This document shows, one piece after another, positions 47,201 through 59,400 of a stretch of 64,000 bases of DNA (positions are counted from its first letter, which is position 1; the number at the start of each line of letters is the position of its first letter). The stretch is from Carallia brachiata. Its lineage: Eukaryota > Streptophyta > Magnoliopsida > Malpighiales > Rhizophoraceae. Position numbers and translations under genes: made by a program. The notes below the pieces were generated by a model. It was given only the letters and a program-made list of their open reading frames with translations. It made no database searches and was not told the DNA's origin. The DNA is taken from positions 2,542,001 through 2,606,000 of the forward strand of contig JADCRB010000071.1 of the NCBI GenBank assembly GCA_021464245.1, in the 5' to 3' direction.

Positions 47201-49223
47201 TTACCATGTCAACAAGATTGATTATTCCATCATTGATTGCACAATATATTTTAAAGCTCTCTTTCAATACCTGCATATATGGCAGAGGATGAGCTTCAAC
47301 AAGAAAAGGGTTGCGGATATAAGGCATTCTAATCGAACATTTGTAAAATATACAACAAAATGGAATGCATTATTATGTATTTTGATGTACAAGCAACAAA
47401 TTGCATAAACAACAGAAAGATTGCAGTCTACATCAAATATTTTTCACAGCAAATGATGCCACTGCATATTTGTGTAGAAAACACTTGGAAGACAAAGTTT
47501 TAAGACATCACATGCAAGTGTATGGTCTATACCAGGGCCAGGGCATACTGTACGAGATAATTGCCGTAAGCTGCACCTTCAGGCTGAGAGAGTTAGGAAA
47601 ATATAAAAAAGAAAGTAATTAGATTGGACAAAGACCATCAAAATCTACACACGTAGACAACTTTTCAAAGACCAAAATAAGATTCTGAATCTGTGACAAA
47701 GAACCTCTTACATGGCAACCAATTAGGCGATAAAGAAGCTGCTGCAATGCAGGTAACTGATCCAAGAGCTCCTCTCCAGTCAGAAGTCGGGTTCTACTTT
47801 GTGCCTGTTGGAATTAAAGGCTATATAATGCGGCCCCAACATCAAAAAATAGTCCGGCATTGACTTAAAATGCGATTCCAAATTAACAAAGAGATAACCT
47901 TTGGTACTGCAGTCGACGATTTTGCCATACGTTCAGCCTCAATATCGTATTTCAAAACCTTAAAACACTCCAATCTTTCCTCTAGAAAAAGAGCATATGT
48001 GCGAACCCATGCAGAACAATCCCAGGCTGCATATAGAATAACCCATTAAGAATGCATTAGCAGGGATCAAAATCCATAATTCAAGGTAACAATCATGGAT
48101 AACAGAATCCAAGGACATCAAAGATAAGCTACATATTTCATACCCATTGCACTCGAGTCATCTTTGAAATTGGATATTTGAAGAATGCTTCCCCTCTGTG
48201 AATAATTCAATAGTTCCTCCCGGAAGATAGGATCTCCCTCTCTCAATGTCCTATGAATGACTATCAATGTCTTTATGGCAACCTGCAAGATGCTAAAATT
48301 TAAGAAACCAAGCGCCTTAAAATGACCGTCTGGTTACAACTAAAACGAGAATCATAAACAACAAATCTCTTTTTGTTTTTTTCCATTTGTCAAAATCATA
48401 AATCTGGTTCTGTTTTAATCTGATCAAATTACTACAACTAAACCTGATTCACATTGCACTAGTATAACATTCAGCAGTTCATAGAAATTCATGACAAAAC
48501 AGATACCGGTCCTGCTTATGTGAAATTCTCCACTGCAAGTATGTGCTAAAAGATATCTGTAGGAGATTAATCTAGGGAGAGAAAAGCCATAATTAGTCCC
48601 CTTGTATTGCAAAACTCATGGCATAAGTTTTGCACACCAGACATTAACGTGACAAAATTTCCGGAATCAATTGATGCAGGCCGGGAAAAAGAAAGAGTAA
48701 TTACAGAAATTCAAAAAACAATAGGCAAAACTAATAGAGAAGGAAGGAAGGAAGGAAAGAAGAAATTACAATCCAATTTCGCGTCTTGGATAATCTCTTG
48801 GCAAGTGCATAAATGCAGTATGCCACATCTGCCCGTGGACGCATTACTGATGTCGCCGAAAAGATCTCTAAAGGCAAAACCCACCAAGAGAAAAAACAAT
48901 AAAATGAGACAAGAAGGAAACAGAACAAAGGAAATCGGAAATCAAAACGAAAAACATACAATTCCGTACTCTTAATAATGAAACCAAAAAAAAAAAAAAT
49001 CAAGTAACGCCATTTACGTGCAGATCAAAAGCTCTGAGCAATCCAATAGCGCATTCATTCACATCGGACATATACATACATACATGCAAACATACATACG
49101 CGCGCGCGTGTGTGTATTAATGAAACCAAAAATAATTTTTTAAAAAAAAAAAGAAAACCCAGAAATCAAGTAACGCCAATTACGTGCAGATCAAAAGCTC
49201 TGAGCATTCCAATGGCGCATTCT

Positions 49224-49254
<31 letters not shown>

Positions 49255-49597
49255 GGGAATAATGAGCGGGATTTGAAGGTGCTTACTACGAACATGGCGC
49301 TCCTTGGGAGGGCACTCCACGTGATTAGTGGCTTTTACAATGGCAATGTCTAATTCCTATTTTTTGCATCACCAAACAAGACAAAAACGTTAAGAGCCCA
49401 AAATAACAAAGAAACCAAGAAACGCCAAAAGAAAAACAAGAAGAGCAAGAAAAAGAAGAACAATTTTGCAGCTCCCGCTTACGTAATTGTATTTTTGCGT
49501 AACGTACCTTGAACTCGCTATTGACCTTGGCGAGGCCAACGGTGGTGGAATCCTTTAACGCGCCATAGGCTTTCCGAAAGCTCGTGAAGGTTCCCAT
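44271..49597 (-). CDS. ANTH-domain clathrin assembly protein (At2g25430/AtECA4 type)
   Basis: Fifteen exons with consistent phases give 583 aa. In transcript order: 49508-49597, 49287-49356, 48770-48867, 48144-48282, 47899-48026, 47712-47804, 47533-47583, 47205-47270, 47034-47099, 46844-46924, 46687-46764, 45789-45965, 45626-45701, 45145-45272, 44271-44681. The N-terminal ANTH domain (about residues 25-300) binds phosphoinositides. Markers are [19 protein letters not shown], the KIFSATS stretch and [16 protein letters not shown]. An acidic linker ([10 protein letters not shown]..., [14 protein letters not shown]) follows. The C-terminus is Gln/Met-rich and carries two NPF motifs (NPFEQ, NPFGH), known ligands of EH domains. 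Role: clathrin and cargo adaptor in endocytosis at the plasma membrane. No lesion is seen in any exon. Confidence 0.93.
48973..49222. repeat. Imperfect tandem duplication in intron 2 of the clathrin-adaptor gene
   Basis: 48973-49066 and 49118-49222 share AATGAAACCAAAA, ATCAAGTAACGCCA and TTACGTGCAGATCAAAAGCT. CG/TG and (AC)n microsatellites follow (49099-49116, 49224-49245). Confidence 0.8.
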
Positions 49598-49726
49598 TGC
49601 ATTGCTTGCCCCCTATATCTATCTATTGATTTATTATTGATTTATTGCCTCTTACCAAAAGAGAAACAACAAATCATCATCATCCACATTCTCATGATCT
49701 CATCTCATATGATACCACACGATACC

Positions 49727-49753
<27 letters not shown>
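49727..49753. repeat. (AG)n microsatellite in the 5' leader of the clathrin-adaptor gene
   Basis: About 13 AG units (CT on the gene strand), roughly 130 bases upstream of the ATG at 49597. The same arrangement occurs upstream of the gene at 42978. Confidence 0.85.
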
Positions 49754-49757
<4 letters not shown>

Positions 49758-49799
49758 AGGGCGAGACACAGGGAGAGAGATTTCCTTTTCAGTTTTTTT

Positions 49800-51440
49800 T
49801 TTTTTAATTTGGATTTTTATTTTATTTTTTAATTTATATTTAACGCATTTCCGATTATTAATAGGAAAAAATTTGGTGGGCAAACAAATTTTTTTTATTA
49901 TATTTATATGCACTTATTTTGTGAAATTATGAGTATTTTTTGTGTAATTATAATAATAAAAAAGTGATAAAAAAAGTATTACTATTTGTTCTGTTTCATA
50001 TTTTTTAATTATAATTTCTCAATCAATGGTCACGGTTGTACAAAATTTATGCGTATAGACAACTTATATCTGTTTATATAATGAAACCCTTATTAATAAA
50101 CGAGAAAAGAGAAAAAAAACAATTTAAGAGTTTCTGGTCATCTCTCTCCCTCCAAGATCTAATCCAAAATTACGGTTTCTGACCGTTGGATTCTGTCTTT
50201 TCTCTAACGGACTTTCTATTTAGAACCTAACCGTCACGGTATACACGCAAGCACAGGAAAATTGCTCACATGATGTTCTCATCGTTATTGCGAAAAAGGG
50301 CATAATTGCGCGATCAGGTGATTATGTTTAGTCATTTTGACTAAATCTAGATAGTGATAACACGTAAAGATTTGTGTTTAAATGAAAAAAAATGAAAGCT
50401 TCCCACGCAGAGTTCCGAAGAATTTTAAAATGATATGGGTAATTAAATGATGAAATAAATTAATTATTAAATATTATTTAATATAATTGTATTGTCAAGT
50501 AGTAGTGCTCTTAACTAAATTGACTCATTTTTTTATGTATTAATATGTTCATGAGGCAAAAAAATGTTAATATAAAAAAAAAGTTAAAGTGGGGACTTGT
50601 TAATGCTGAAAAAGAAGAATATTAATGTTTCAAATGATATTAAATATCTTTGTAATTCTAATAATTGATTAATATTGATCATATAATGATATAAACAATA
50701 TTATATGCCAGGTCAGAAACTATATTGTACGGCTATCATTTTATGTCATGTAAATGAGAGTTAAGATTAGAAAAAATGTTAAATATTTATATGTTATACC
50801 TTTTATTAACAGTATTCACATTATAATTCAAAAAAATTGATTTTTTTTTTTTTATCCCCATTACATGCCAGTTATCCATAAATTTTCGAGTCCCACTTCC
50901 TTGAAAAAATTACGCTTATCATCTATCCCGCGGTTTAATAAGTTTTTTAATGGATAAAAACAAATCCATGAATATTTGACCATGACTAGGTGGATAAAAA
51001 ACAATAGGTTTTTTTTTTTTTTAGTTTAAAATCGTCTTATTCATTCAGTTAATGGGTTGACTAATCTGAACCGACCCGAACAGAATTTCGAAGGGCGGTA
51101 AAAGTCTCTTAGTGAGTATTTAATGTGATTGCATTTCTAGAAACTCGAACTCGAGACCTCTAATTAAACGATGACGAGTTTCTACTACTTGCAGTAACGC
51201 TCACTGGTAACAAATATGTTTTTTTATATTTGAATAGGGCAAAAATTTTACACAGAATTTTGGTGAGGAGGTTTGGATTGGGCTGGGCTGGGATGAATTA
51301 GGCTGGGGCTTTACGGAATCCAGATTAGGAAAAGCTGGAGGTCCATTCAGATAAAAAATAAAAAAAAAATTAACCAATTTTTTTAAAAAATACAAAAAAG
51401 AGGTAAACAAAAAAAACTTTTCTATACCAAAAAAAAATAA
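49800..51440. other. Intergenic DNA
   Basis: AT-rich. A stretch at about 51050-51210 (CGAACCGACCCGAAC-like words and CTCGAACTCGAGACCTC) resembles ends of dispersed repeats. No gene seen. Confidence 0.45.
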
Positions 51441-51589
51441 ATAAATAAATAAAAAATCTCGAATTTTCTCTCAATCAGACAAAGCAAAGGGTCGTCGACA
51501 GATTAGGGTTTTGATTTGCGGGCAGGCTGCCTCTCCATAATCCCATTGTACAAAATCTGAAAGAGGAAAAAGAAAATCAAAAGGAAGAA

Positions 51590-51859
51590 ATGGCGTGGAG
51601 GAAAATCTACAACGAGATGAGGGGATTGAAGTTGAAGGAGGTGCCGAATCACATAAAGCCGATGCTGTCGATGGAGAATGTGAAGAAGGCGATCGAGAGA
51701 GGGATGGACAATTACCACGCCAAGTACATTCAGACCAGCTCAGTCGAGCCTCTCTACCATGTCTGTTTCGGCGGCATGATCTTCTCCTATCTCGTCGCCC
51801 TCCCCGAGGAACGCCGCCATCTCGAGCACAAGCAGCAGCACGCTGACGCCGGCCACTGA
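51590..51859 (+). CDS. Probable mitochondrial F1Fo ATP synthase subunit f homologue
   Basis: A single open frame of 89 aa, MAWRKIYNEMRGLKLKEVP..., preceded by a leader with AGATTAGGGTTT and an ATG in good context (GAAATGGC). A basic, amphipathic N-terminal half is followed by NYHAKYI and one hydrophobic segment (PLYHVCFGGMIFSYLVAL), then a charged His-rich tail (ERRHLEHKQQHAD). This layout resembles metazoan subunit f (YYNKYI, one membrane helix, KHLKH tail), a small peripheral-stalk/membrane subunit of the inner-membrane ATP synthase. The assignment rests on pattern resemblance only. The 3' UTR may be split: CAG/GT follows the stop at about 51892, and an acceptor plus AATAAA occur at about 53955 and 54081. 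Confidence 0.68.
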   Translation: MAWRKIYNEMRGLKLKEVPNHIKPMLSMENVKKAIERGMDNYHAKYIQTSSVEPLYHVCFGGMIFSYLVALPEERRHLEHKQQHADAGH

Positions 51860-51904
51860 TTTTCTCTACCACTTCATTTCCAGGTCCCACCGCTTTTTTT
51901 TTTT

Positions 51905-52290
51905 TTGTTTTTTTTAATTTTCTTGATGATTTCGTTCGTGGGTTTTTGTTGTTTTTGGCGGTTTTTGATTGATGGGTATGTTTGCTGATTATTTCTCTGG
52001 GTAATTATGGCACAGTCAATTGATATATTTTTGGTTTTATCTGCTAGAGGAGATCTCCAATGGGTTTGATTGCGATTAGGTATTGCATTTTTATATTTTT
52101 TGTTTATTTTTTTCAAATTTCTTGATGATTTCGTTGTTAGGTTTTGGTTGTTATTGGTGGTTTTTGATTGATGGGTGTGTTTTCTGATTATCTCTCTGGG
52201 CAATTGTGGTGCAGTCAATTGATTTTCTTTTTTTGGGTTTTATCTGTTAGAGCAGAGTTTCCAATGGGTTTGATTGCGATTGGGTATTGG
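51905..52290 (+). repeat. Tandem duplication of about 190 bp downstream of the subunit f gene
   Basis: 51918-52098 and 52118-52288 both run TTCTTGATGATTTCGTT...TTTTTGATTGATGGGT...CAGTCAATTGAT...CCAATGGGTTTGATTGCGATT. It lies in the presumed 3'-UTR intron. Confidence 0.85.
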
Positions 52291-52299
52291 ATTGATGGA

Positions 52300-55200
52300 A
52301 ATACATCTATTGGGATATTTTGAGGTTAAATTGGTGGATTATCTGATTTTATTATCTGGCATTTTACAATTGTCCCTTTCTTTTGTGGACGCTAAATCTG
52401 ATAGTGCAATTGTGATCGGTCAGTTTTGTTTGTTTGGTTTGTTTGAATGGCCTAATTGAAATAGTTTGCTAGAGAAGTTTTGGTGGCAATTATTGAACAC
52501 ACAATTGCTTAATGTCTTGCATAATTTGTTGTTGTTAATCTTGTGACTTTATCCTTATGATTAATAGATTTTGCTTCTGTGGATGTTTAACCCACTGCTA
52601 GATTGTGGAATGGGATTGGAGAGGAGGGTGTAGGTTATGCATCGTTATCATGGCTCCGTGTTGAGGATGTTGATGAACAACCAATTGCATGGGTGGGGAG
52701 CCATTGTAGAGTGAGGATGAAGACTATTTGGGATTATTGTTGCGCAGGCAGTTCGTGGATGATTGGAAAGATAGTAATTTAGGGCTTTTGAGAAAACGCA
52801 TTAATTTATTTTACAGAAGTTGAAAAAAAAAAAATCACCCTGTTGGGTACCAACCATGGTATAAAAATGCTTCATTTAGCCTTTTTCGTCGATAACTTGT
52901 TTTCCGGTAGAGCTTTTACTGGCGCACAGCGCCCCTAACATGTAGTTCATTTTCTGAAACCATAACAGAAAGTAATACTGATTTACAGTCCTCATACAAT
53001 GTAGTTCTTCATTTTCTGTTCTATGAATAGAAAATAAAGGTTGTCTGCATTACTTCCTCTTCTTTCTTTTTTTTTTTTTTCCTATTTTCCTTCTTGTAGC
53101 TGTCAGGCATAGTGCTTTGACAGTTAATAGACAAGCTTTGCATGGTTTGGGTCCGCATCTGTAAAGTTCCTTTTCCTTTTTCTTGCTAAGAAAAGCAACT
53201 GAACCTCCTCCTCCCCCCCCCCCCCGCGCCAAAAAAAAACCCCCAAAAAAAAAGCCCAAAAGAAAAAAAAATACCCACTCAATATGCAAATATGTCTACA
53301 ATCAAACTGGTAGAGGTAGAGTCATGCTTTAAATTTACGGCTAGGACATATCTTCAGAATTGGTTTTTCATGCATGTAATTTGCACTTGACTCCAGAAGA
53401 ATGGTGAAAGAAAGGTCCTCAACCACATTTAATTAGTGTATTTTAAGTGTTTTGGTTGAATTGGCCTGCCCCAGCTCCAATGCAAATTGACCAGTAATCA
53501 GGTGATTAACATGGAGCCCATCTGTATTGTCATGCTATTTTTCTGAATAGCATTTGGTAAATAGATTTGGGAAATTACATGGGTAATATGTATCTCTTTC
53601 TGCCAATATGGGAAGGATGCATATGCACTCTAGAAGCATTCATTTGATCGGCATTTTGAATTTCTGGCTTAGAATTTAAGTTCCCTTTATGTCCTCATGG
53701 CATGGTTTTTCTTGTGTTGATTTTGCAATGTGACATTCCCACATATCAGTTGCAGCCCTCGTCTCCATAGGCAATTATTCTGTGGAAAAGGAAAAGCAAG
53801 AAGAGAAGTAAAAGATTGTATACTGGATCTATCCAGCATCGCTAGGTGTTCAGATTCAATACGACTATTTGAATTTGATCATATTGAATTATATGCTCTT
53901 CTATTAGAAATATGCCTAAAGTAATGAGATTGATGGTGTTTCCTCTTTTTGCAGGTCTTGGTGAATGTTGAGGGTTCAATTTGATGAACCATGTGATTTG
54001 CTTTATGTTTGTTTTGGTATTTCTGGATCTTTTGGTCAGGGACATATTGTCTTTGCCAATCATGGCGACATGACCTGATGAATAAAGTACAATTAGAGGA
54101 TGTCCGATGGACATTTAATTACCTTGTGATGTGGTGTTATATGGAAACTCATAATGGCGAAGAACTTCATTTTGTTCTGCTTGTATGCTGATTTTTTTAA
54201 TGTTCTTGCGGTATTATTGAATTTCTGCACAATTTTCATTGCTTTGCATCCAATCTTCGTGCAAAGCTCAAGAGCCTTGGCAAGATTTACGGTGCTTAGT
54301 TGATCGTGGCTGCAAGCGAGCCTGAAAATGATGGGCTTTTCTCGCGTTTGCTGACCCGAGTGTGGCTTTTAGCTCAAGCATTCATGGTTCTCAGTGTTTC
54401 AACAGAAAATGTTACATTTCAGCAATTTTTTTGGGTTAATAACCGATCAACAAATTCTTTAAGTACGTTAAAAAAATATATATCCTTTATGCAATCAATC
54501 ATATACTGCACATCCAAGAACTCATTGCAATTGGACCTTTTTATTGGTACTTGTGGTACTAAATTTGTTAGGCGCTGCATGTCTTGCAAGATTGATTGTA
54601 AAGTTCAATTTATGGTGTTTTTGATTGTAGTAAAATATTTTATAAGAAAATTTTTTTCTCTTTTTTCAGTATTTTTTGTATTTTTTAGTATTTGTTGCAT
54701 GTGAAATATTTTATTTGGAAAAACTTGGAGAAAATTTGAGGAAAATTTTGAAATTTTTTTAAAAAATATTTTATATTTTTTTTAAATTGAAGTTATTTTT
54801 TTTTGAGAAAAATATAAAATGTATTTTAAATAAGTGATAAGAGAAAATTATTATTTTTACTAAAAATATTTTTTTTTATAAATATTTTATAAAAATATGT
54901 TATTTTTTAGCAAAACAAATAGCCCTTTAGTATACTTTTCTTTTTGGTGCTAAGATAAATTGTTTGTTAATAAAAATCTTTTCAGGCACTCCCAAATTCA
55001 TTTTACATTTTTTTTTAACAAGAAAAAAGATTTATTTTGGATGTGTTGGTTATTGAATCTATTGGTCTTTGGTAGAGATTGAGATAACTTCTATTTTTTT
55101 ATGTCTTTTTCAATAATTCTCAAAAGTGTCGGTCCATCATCTAAATACTAATAGGGTTAAACGGACTTCATAACTAGAAATAACGGAGATTATTAAATCG

Positions 55201-55900
55201 ACTCTCATGTTACATTTTAACACATTCTCTATAAAATACAGACACCTAGTATTTATCAAGGAGAAGCATACATGCAGAAACTCAAATTCAAATTATTAGT
55301 GTGAAAATATCAAATACTATTGAACTATCACTTTGCTTATGTATAAAATTTATATATTCGTACATTTCTCACCTAGACTAGCAGCCCAATTAGGATTAGA
55401 TGTTTGCCACGTATCACTCGACCTATATGTATCCTTTTAAACACATTGGAATGGCTCGAGAGCTACGGAACAATTCACTAATTAGTTACTTAATTCCCCT
55501 TTTTTTAAACAAAACCAAAAATCTTGGGTTAAAAACTTCCTTTTGATTTTCTAAAGGATTTAGGGATGTTCATAGTTCAGATTAATCAAACCAACCATCA
55601 TAATCATTCTCAAACTGAAATTTTCAGTTATAATCACAATTAGAATCACTTATTTTGGCGATTAGAACAGTGCAAATGCAACGCAACAGAGAAATTTGTA
55701 GAAATAGAAAACAAGAAACCAGCAAAGAAATAGGAAGAGGCAAAGCCATTGCCATTGGGTTGGCGCTTCGAGAATAGCTCATTTAGCTGAATAAATTACC
55801 AAGACCCTTTTTTTTTCTTTAAATTACCTTTGTTAAATATTTCAATCATCTCTTAATTCCAGATTTTCAAATTTCCAATTTCGAATCTTGGAGCATTAAG
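52300..55900. other. Downstream region and intergenic DNA
   Basis: From 52.3 to about 54.3 kb the composition is moderate, compatible with a transcribed 3' intron and last UTR exon (about 53955-54250) of the subunit f gene. A poly-C run followed by A-runs lies at 53211-53280. From 54.6 kb it is AT-rich, with a dispersed repeat at 55025-55330. No protein-coding frame convinces. Confidence 0.4.
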
Positions 55901-55934
55901 TAAGTTAGTAGCTACAAAGCGAATCAATCTTTCA

Positions 55935-56430
55935 TTGTGTATATACGCATACCCGATTGCTGATAGTGCAGCAGCAGCTCCACTAACTCTTTCAAGTTAT
56001 ACAAGATCTTGCTTCTCTCATTCTGCAGCTTCTCTGGGACCCTTTTCTCTGATCATTCTGTTGAGCCTGGTCTTGAAGGGGGAATTCTTTGCTTGCTTAC
56101 CATTCTTTATTATTGTGTCTTTGATCATTGTTGGTTTTGTATGTGCAAGAATTGGTTTTGAATTCTGGGGTTTTGATTATCTTCCTCGTGCCTTCATTCG
56201 TTGCCTTGCTATGGTATTTGCCTGAATACAATGCAAGAAATGGGTTGGATGATCAAGATTTGAATTGTTTGATTCTTGAATGGATATTGTTTCTTTTATC
56301 TTACTTTTAGGTTCATATTAGACTTCCATTGAATGCTAGATTACTGATTGGTTTCTTGAATTGTGGACGTTTTGCAATTAGTACTTATGCATCGTATGGC
56401 CTATATTTCGGTTGTGCTGAAAGAGATATC
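55935..56430 (+). other. Leader region of the PRH-like pseudogene
   Basis: Less AT-rich than its surroundings, with a short hydrophobic open frame and no recognised protein. Probably former 5' UTR or promoter. Confidence 0.35.
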
Positions 56431-56433
56431 AAT

Positions 56434-59400
56434 ATGCGAGAGACTGGAAAGAAAGCGAGACATCAAGAATCTAGAAGAACCTCTTTCTCTGATAAAGGGA
56501 GTGGGTCTGTACTAATAGCATCGCTAAAAAGAAAAACGGGCTACAAGAAGATATCTCGTAGGGATAAACACAAGTCTGATTCAAAATCACGTAGCAAACT
56601 GTCCAGGAAGATGGCTGCGGGCCATTCAAGCAAGGGGATTGGGAATGGATCAATAGGAAAATTGATAAGACGCAAACAGTCTATAACTGTGGGTGCCAAA
56701 GGAAATGGAAAAGGTGCCGACAAGGATGGTTTAATTGAGAAACTTAAGAATAGGAGGAACAAGAGAAGGACAAGGAGTGAAGTGGAGCTTGATGAACCAT
56801 CATGCTTGCGGAGGAGAACAAGGTACCTAATGATTAGAATGAAGCTGAAGCAGAACCTTATAGATGCCTACTCTGGGGAAGGCTGGAAGGGCCAAAGGTA
56901 AAAATGTTAACAACAGGAAATTCTTCTTGCTAACTCCAGCCTTTAAATTTTCCTGTAACTTATGGAAAGCGGTTTTTCACCTCCTGCACCCTGTCATTGT
57001 CATCATGGAAATAATACTTGAATATGAACGATCTTAGAAGGAACTGTCGTTTATTTAACCTCCTCTTCATCTGGGATCATGTATTTTTTGTTCGCTTTTC
57101 ATTTACATGATACTTTAGTTCATGTAAACAAGGGAAGCCGGGGAAGAAGTTGGACGATGGCACCAATTATTTTCAGATTTTCATCTTTTTATATTGTCAC
57201 TGCACTGCACTTGCATGCAATTTGCAAAAATTTCCTTTACTAGAGCTTTGACTTCTGCTCGCTCAAAAAGAAATATTATAAGAGAATTGAGGATAATACT
57301 GTACCTGTTGTAGTAATTTATTACCTGATTTTCCATTTAAATAAAATCATGGAGATTAAGAACTGTTAGCCTGTGCATTGACCAGGTCATTGGACATAAA
57401 TTCTATGTGAGAAAGAGTACTTTAAATCTTCCATGTCGGCATGTATGCCACATGTCATGCCATGCACCCTTTTTACAGTGCTGTATTTTGTTTTGTTTTT
57501 TTTTGTATGTCAACAGACGGTACATCAGTTGTATTAATGTCAATACCAGCGATTTGTTTGTCAATTTTGTTTTTGGTATTGTACATCATAAATTTTTGTT
57601 TTTGGATTATGCACAAGTAGTAATTGCACCTTTTTATGAGATAATAGATGATTTCCAAAAGTAGGCATGATACTGACTAAAATCTGACACTAGCGTGATG
57701 ATTGAAACCTTTGTTTGATTTCACTGGTTTCCTGGATTCTCCAGTCAGGAGAAGATCAGGCCAGAAAACGAACATTATAAGAGCCAAGAAGCAGATTTTG
57801 AAGTGTAAATTTGGACTACATGATCAATTCACGAGCTGGACACTCTCAGCAGAGTAGGATGTATTGAAGACTTAGTTATTGCTCCAGATGGATCAGTTTC
57901 CCATGACCATGTAAACATGGCTAACCAGTATTAATTTTGAAAATGTTTTAAGATAAAAGGATGAATGGCCATACATATGTTTACGAAAAAAAAAATGGCT
58001 AACTTGAAATTCCCCAGTTTGTGCTGGCTTGTCAAGGGGCATACTTTCTATTTGCTTCTCACTTTTGGGAACAAAAGGAGAAAAAAAAGTATGTTCATAT
58101 GATAACCGTGCTCTGACATTGGTTACAGGGCTTGGGGGAATTGCTAGGCTGAAGTAAATTGTACTCTTTGTCAGACTGCAATTCTGTAGTTTTAATGCAT
58201 AGTCGCCATTTTCTGTTTCTCAAAACAACTAGTAGACCTATGCACCAAGCATAATGCAGGAGTTGTACGAAGTCCTAAAGAGTAGGACTTACTTGATTAA
58301 ACGATTTTGCTCTTATAGTTCTTTTCTTGTTTTCATTGTTTATATATAGATATTCTGTGCAAAGTGCAAAACAAATGAAGTTTTCCCAGATAATGATATT
58401 ATACTATGTGATGGGACATGTATTGGTGCCTTCCACCAGAAATGCCTTGATCCTCCTCTGGACACTGAAATAGTATGTTCTCCTAACTTTACTGGGAACT
58501 GTATTTGAATTGTGAATCAAATGGCTTCTTTGTACTTCCTTTGTAATTCTTTGATGTTGACTAATCTGCAGTTCCTCCAAGAGACCAAGGATGGTTTTGT
58601 AAGTTCTGTGAATATAGGATGGAAATTATAGAAGCCATGAATGCACATCTGGGGTCCCATTTCTCAGTGGACTGCAATTGGCAGGTGTTTTTCTTTTGGT
58701 TAATTTAAAGATTTTTGTTTGCAGACAAAAAATGAACTGCTGACTAGAACCTGAATTACTGTTTGGTTGTCAAAACTGGTATTGCAATCTCTCTATCTGA
58801 AAAATAGGATCTTTCTCAAGAAGCAGCTTTTCCTGATGGAGGACGCACATTATTAAATCCAGAAGAGGAATGGCCCTCAGATGATTGAAGATGACGATTA
58901 TGATCCAGGGAGGAGAAAGAACAACATAAGTGGTGCAGGCACTGACGATGATGCTTCTGATGATACTAGCAATTCAACTATCTTGTGTTGGTCATCAGAT
59001 GACGAAGTCGCTTATGACACCAGGAGGTGGCGGATGGAGGGCATGGACTTTGGAAACCCATCTATTTGTAGTAGTTTAGATTCCGATGGAATCAGTGATG
59101 GGGAAGTTATGCATGGCCGTAGGCAGCGAAAAGTAGTTGACTACAAGAAGCTATATGATGTGAGTGAATAACATGAATTTGTTTGAGTTTCTATATTTGA
59201 AAATTTTGATGGTTGAAGGAATGCTCTACTAGAAGCAAACTCAGGGGCAAATTTTCTTTTGGCAGGCCTGGGGCAGTTTATAGTAAGGGACATCTTATAT
59301 TCCTGGGGGATATACTTTGGTTTTCAAGGTCAAACTGTATTTGAGTTGGGATCCCAAGTTTTTCAATCTTTAAACTGAATGTAGAGACCAATGCCAAGAT

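Noticed and set aside
53050..53289. Minus-strand Gly/Lys-rich frame
   Set aside because: It is generated by homopolymer runs of C and A.
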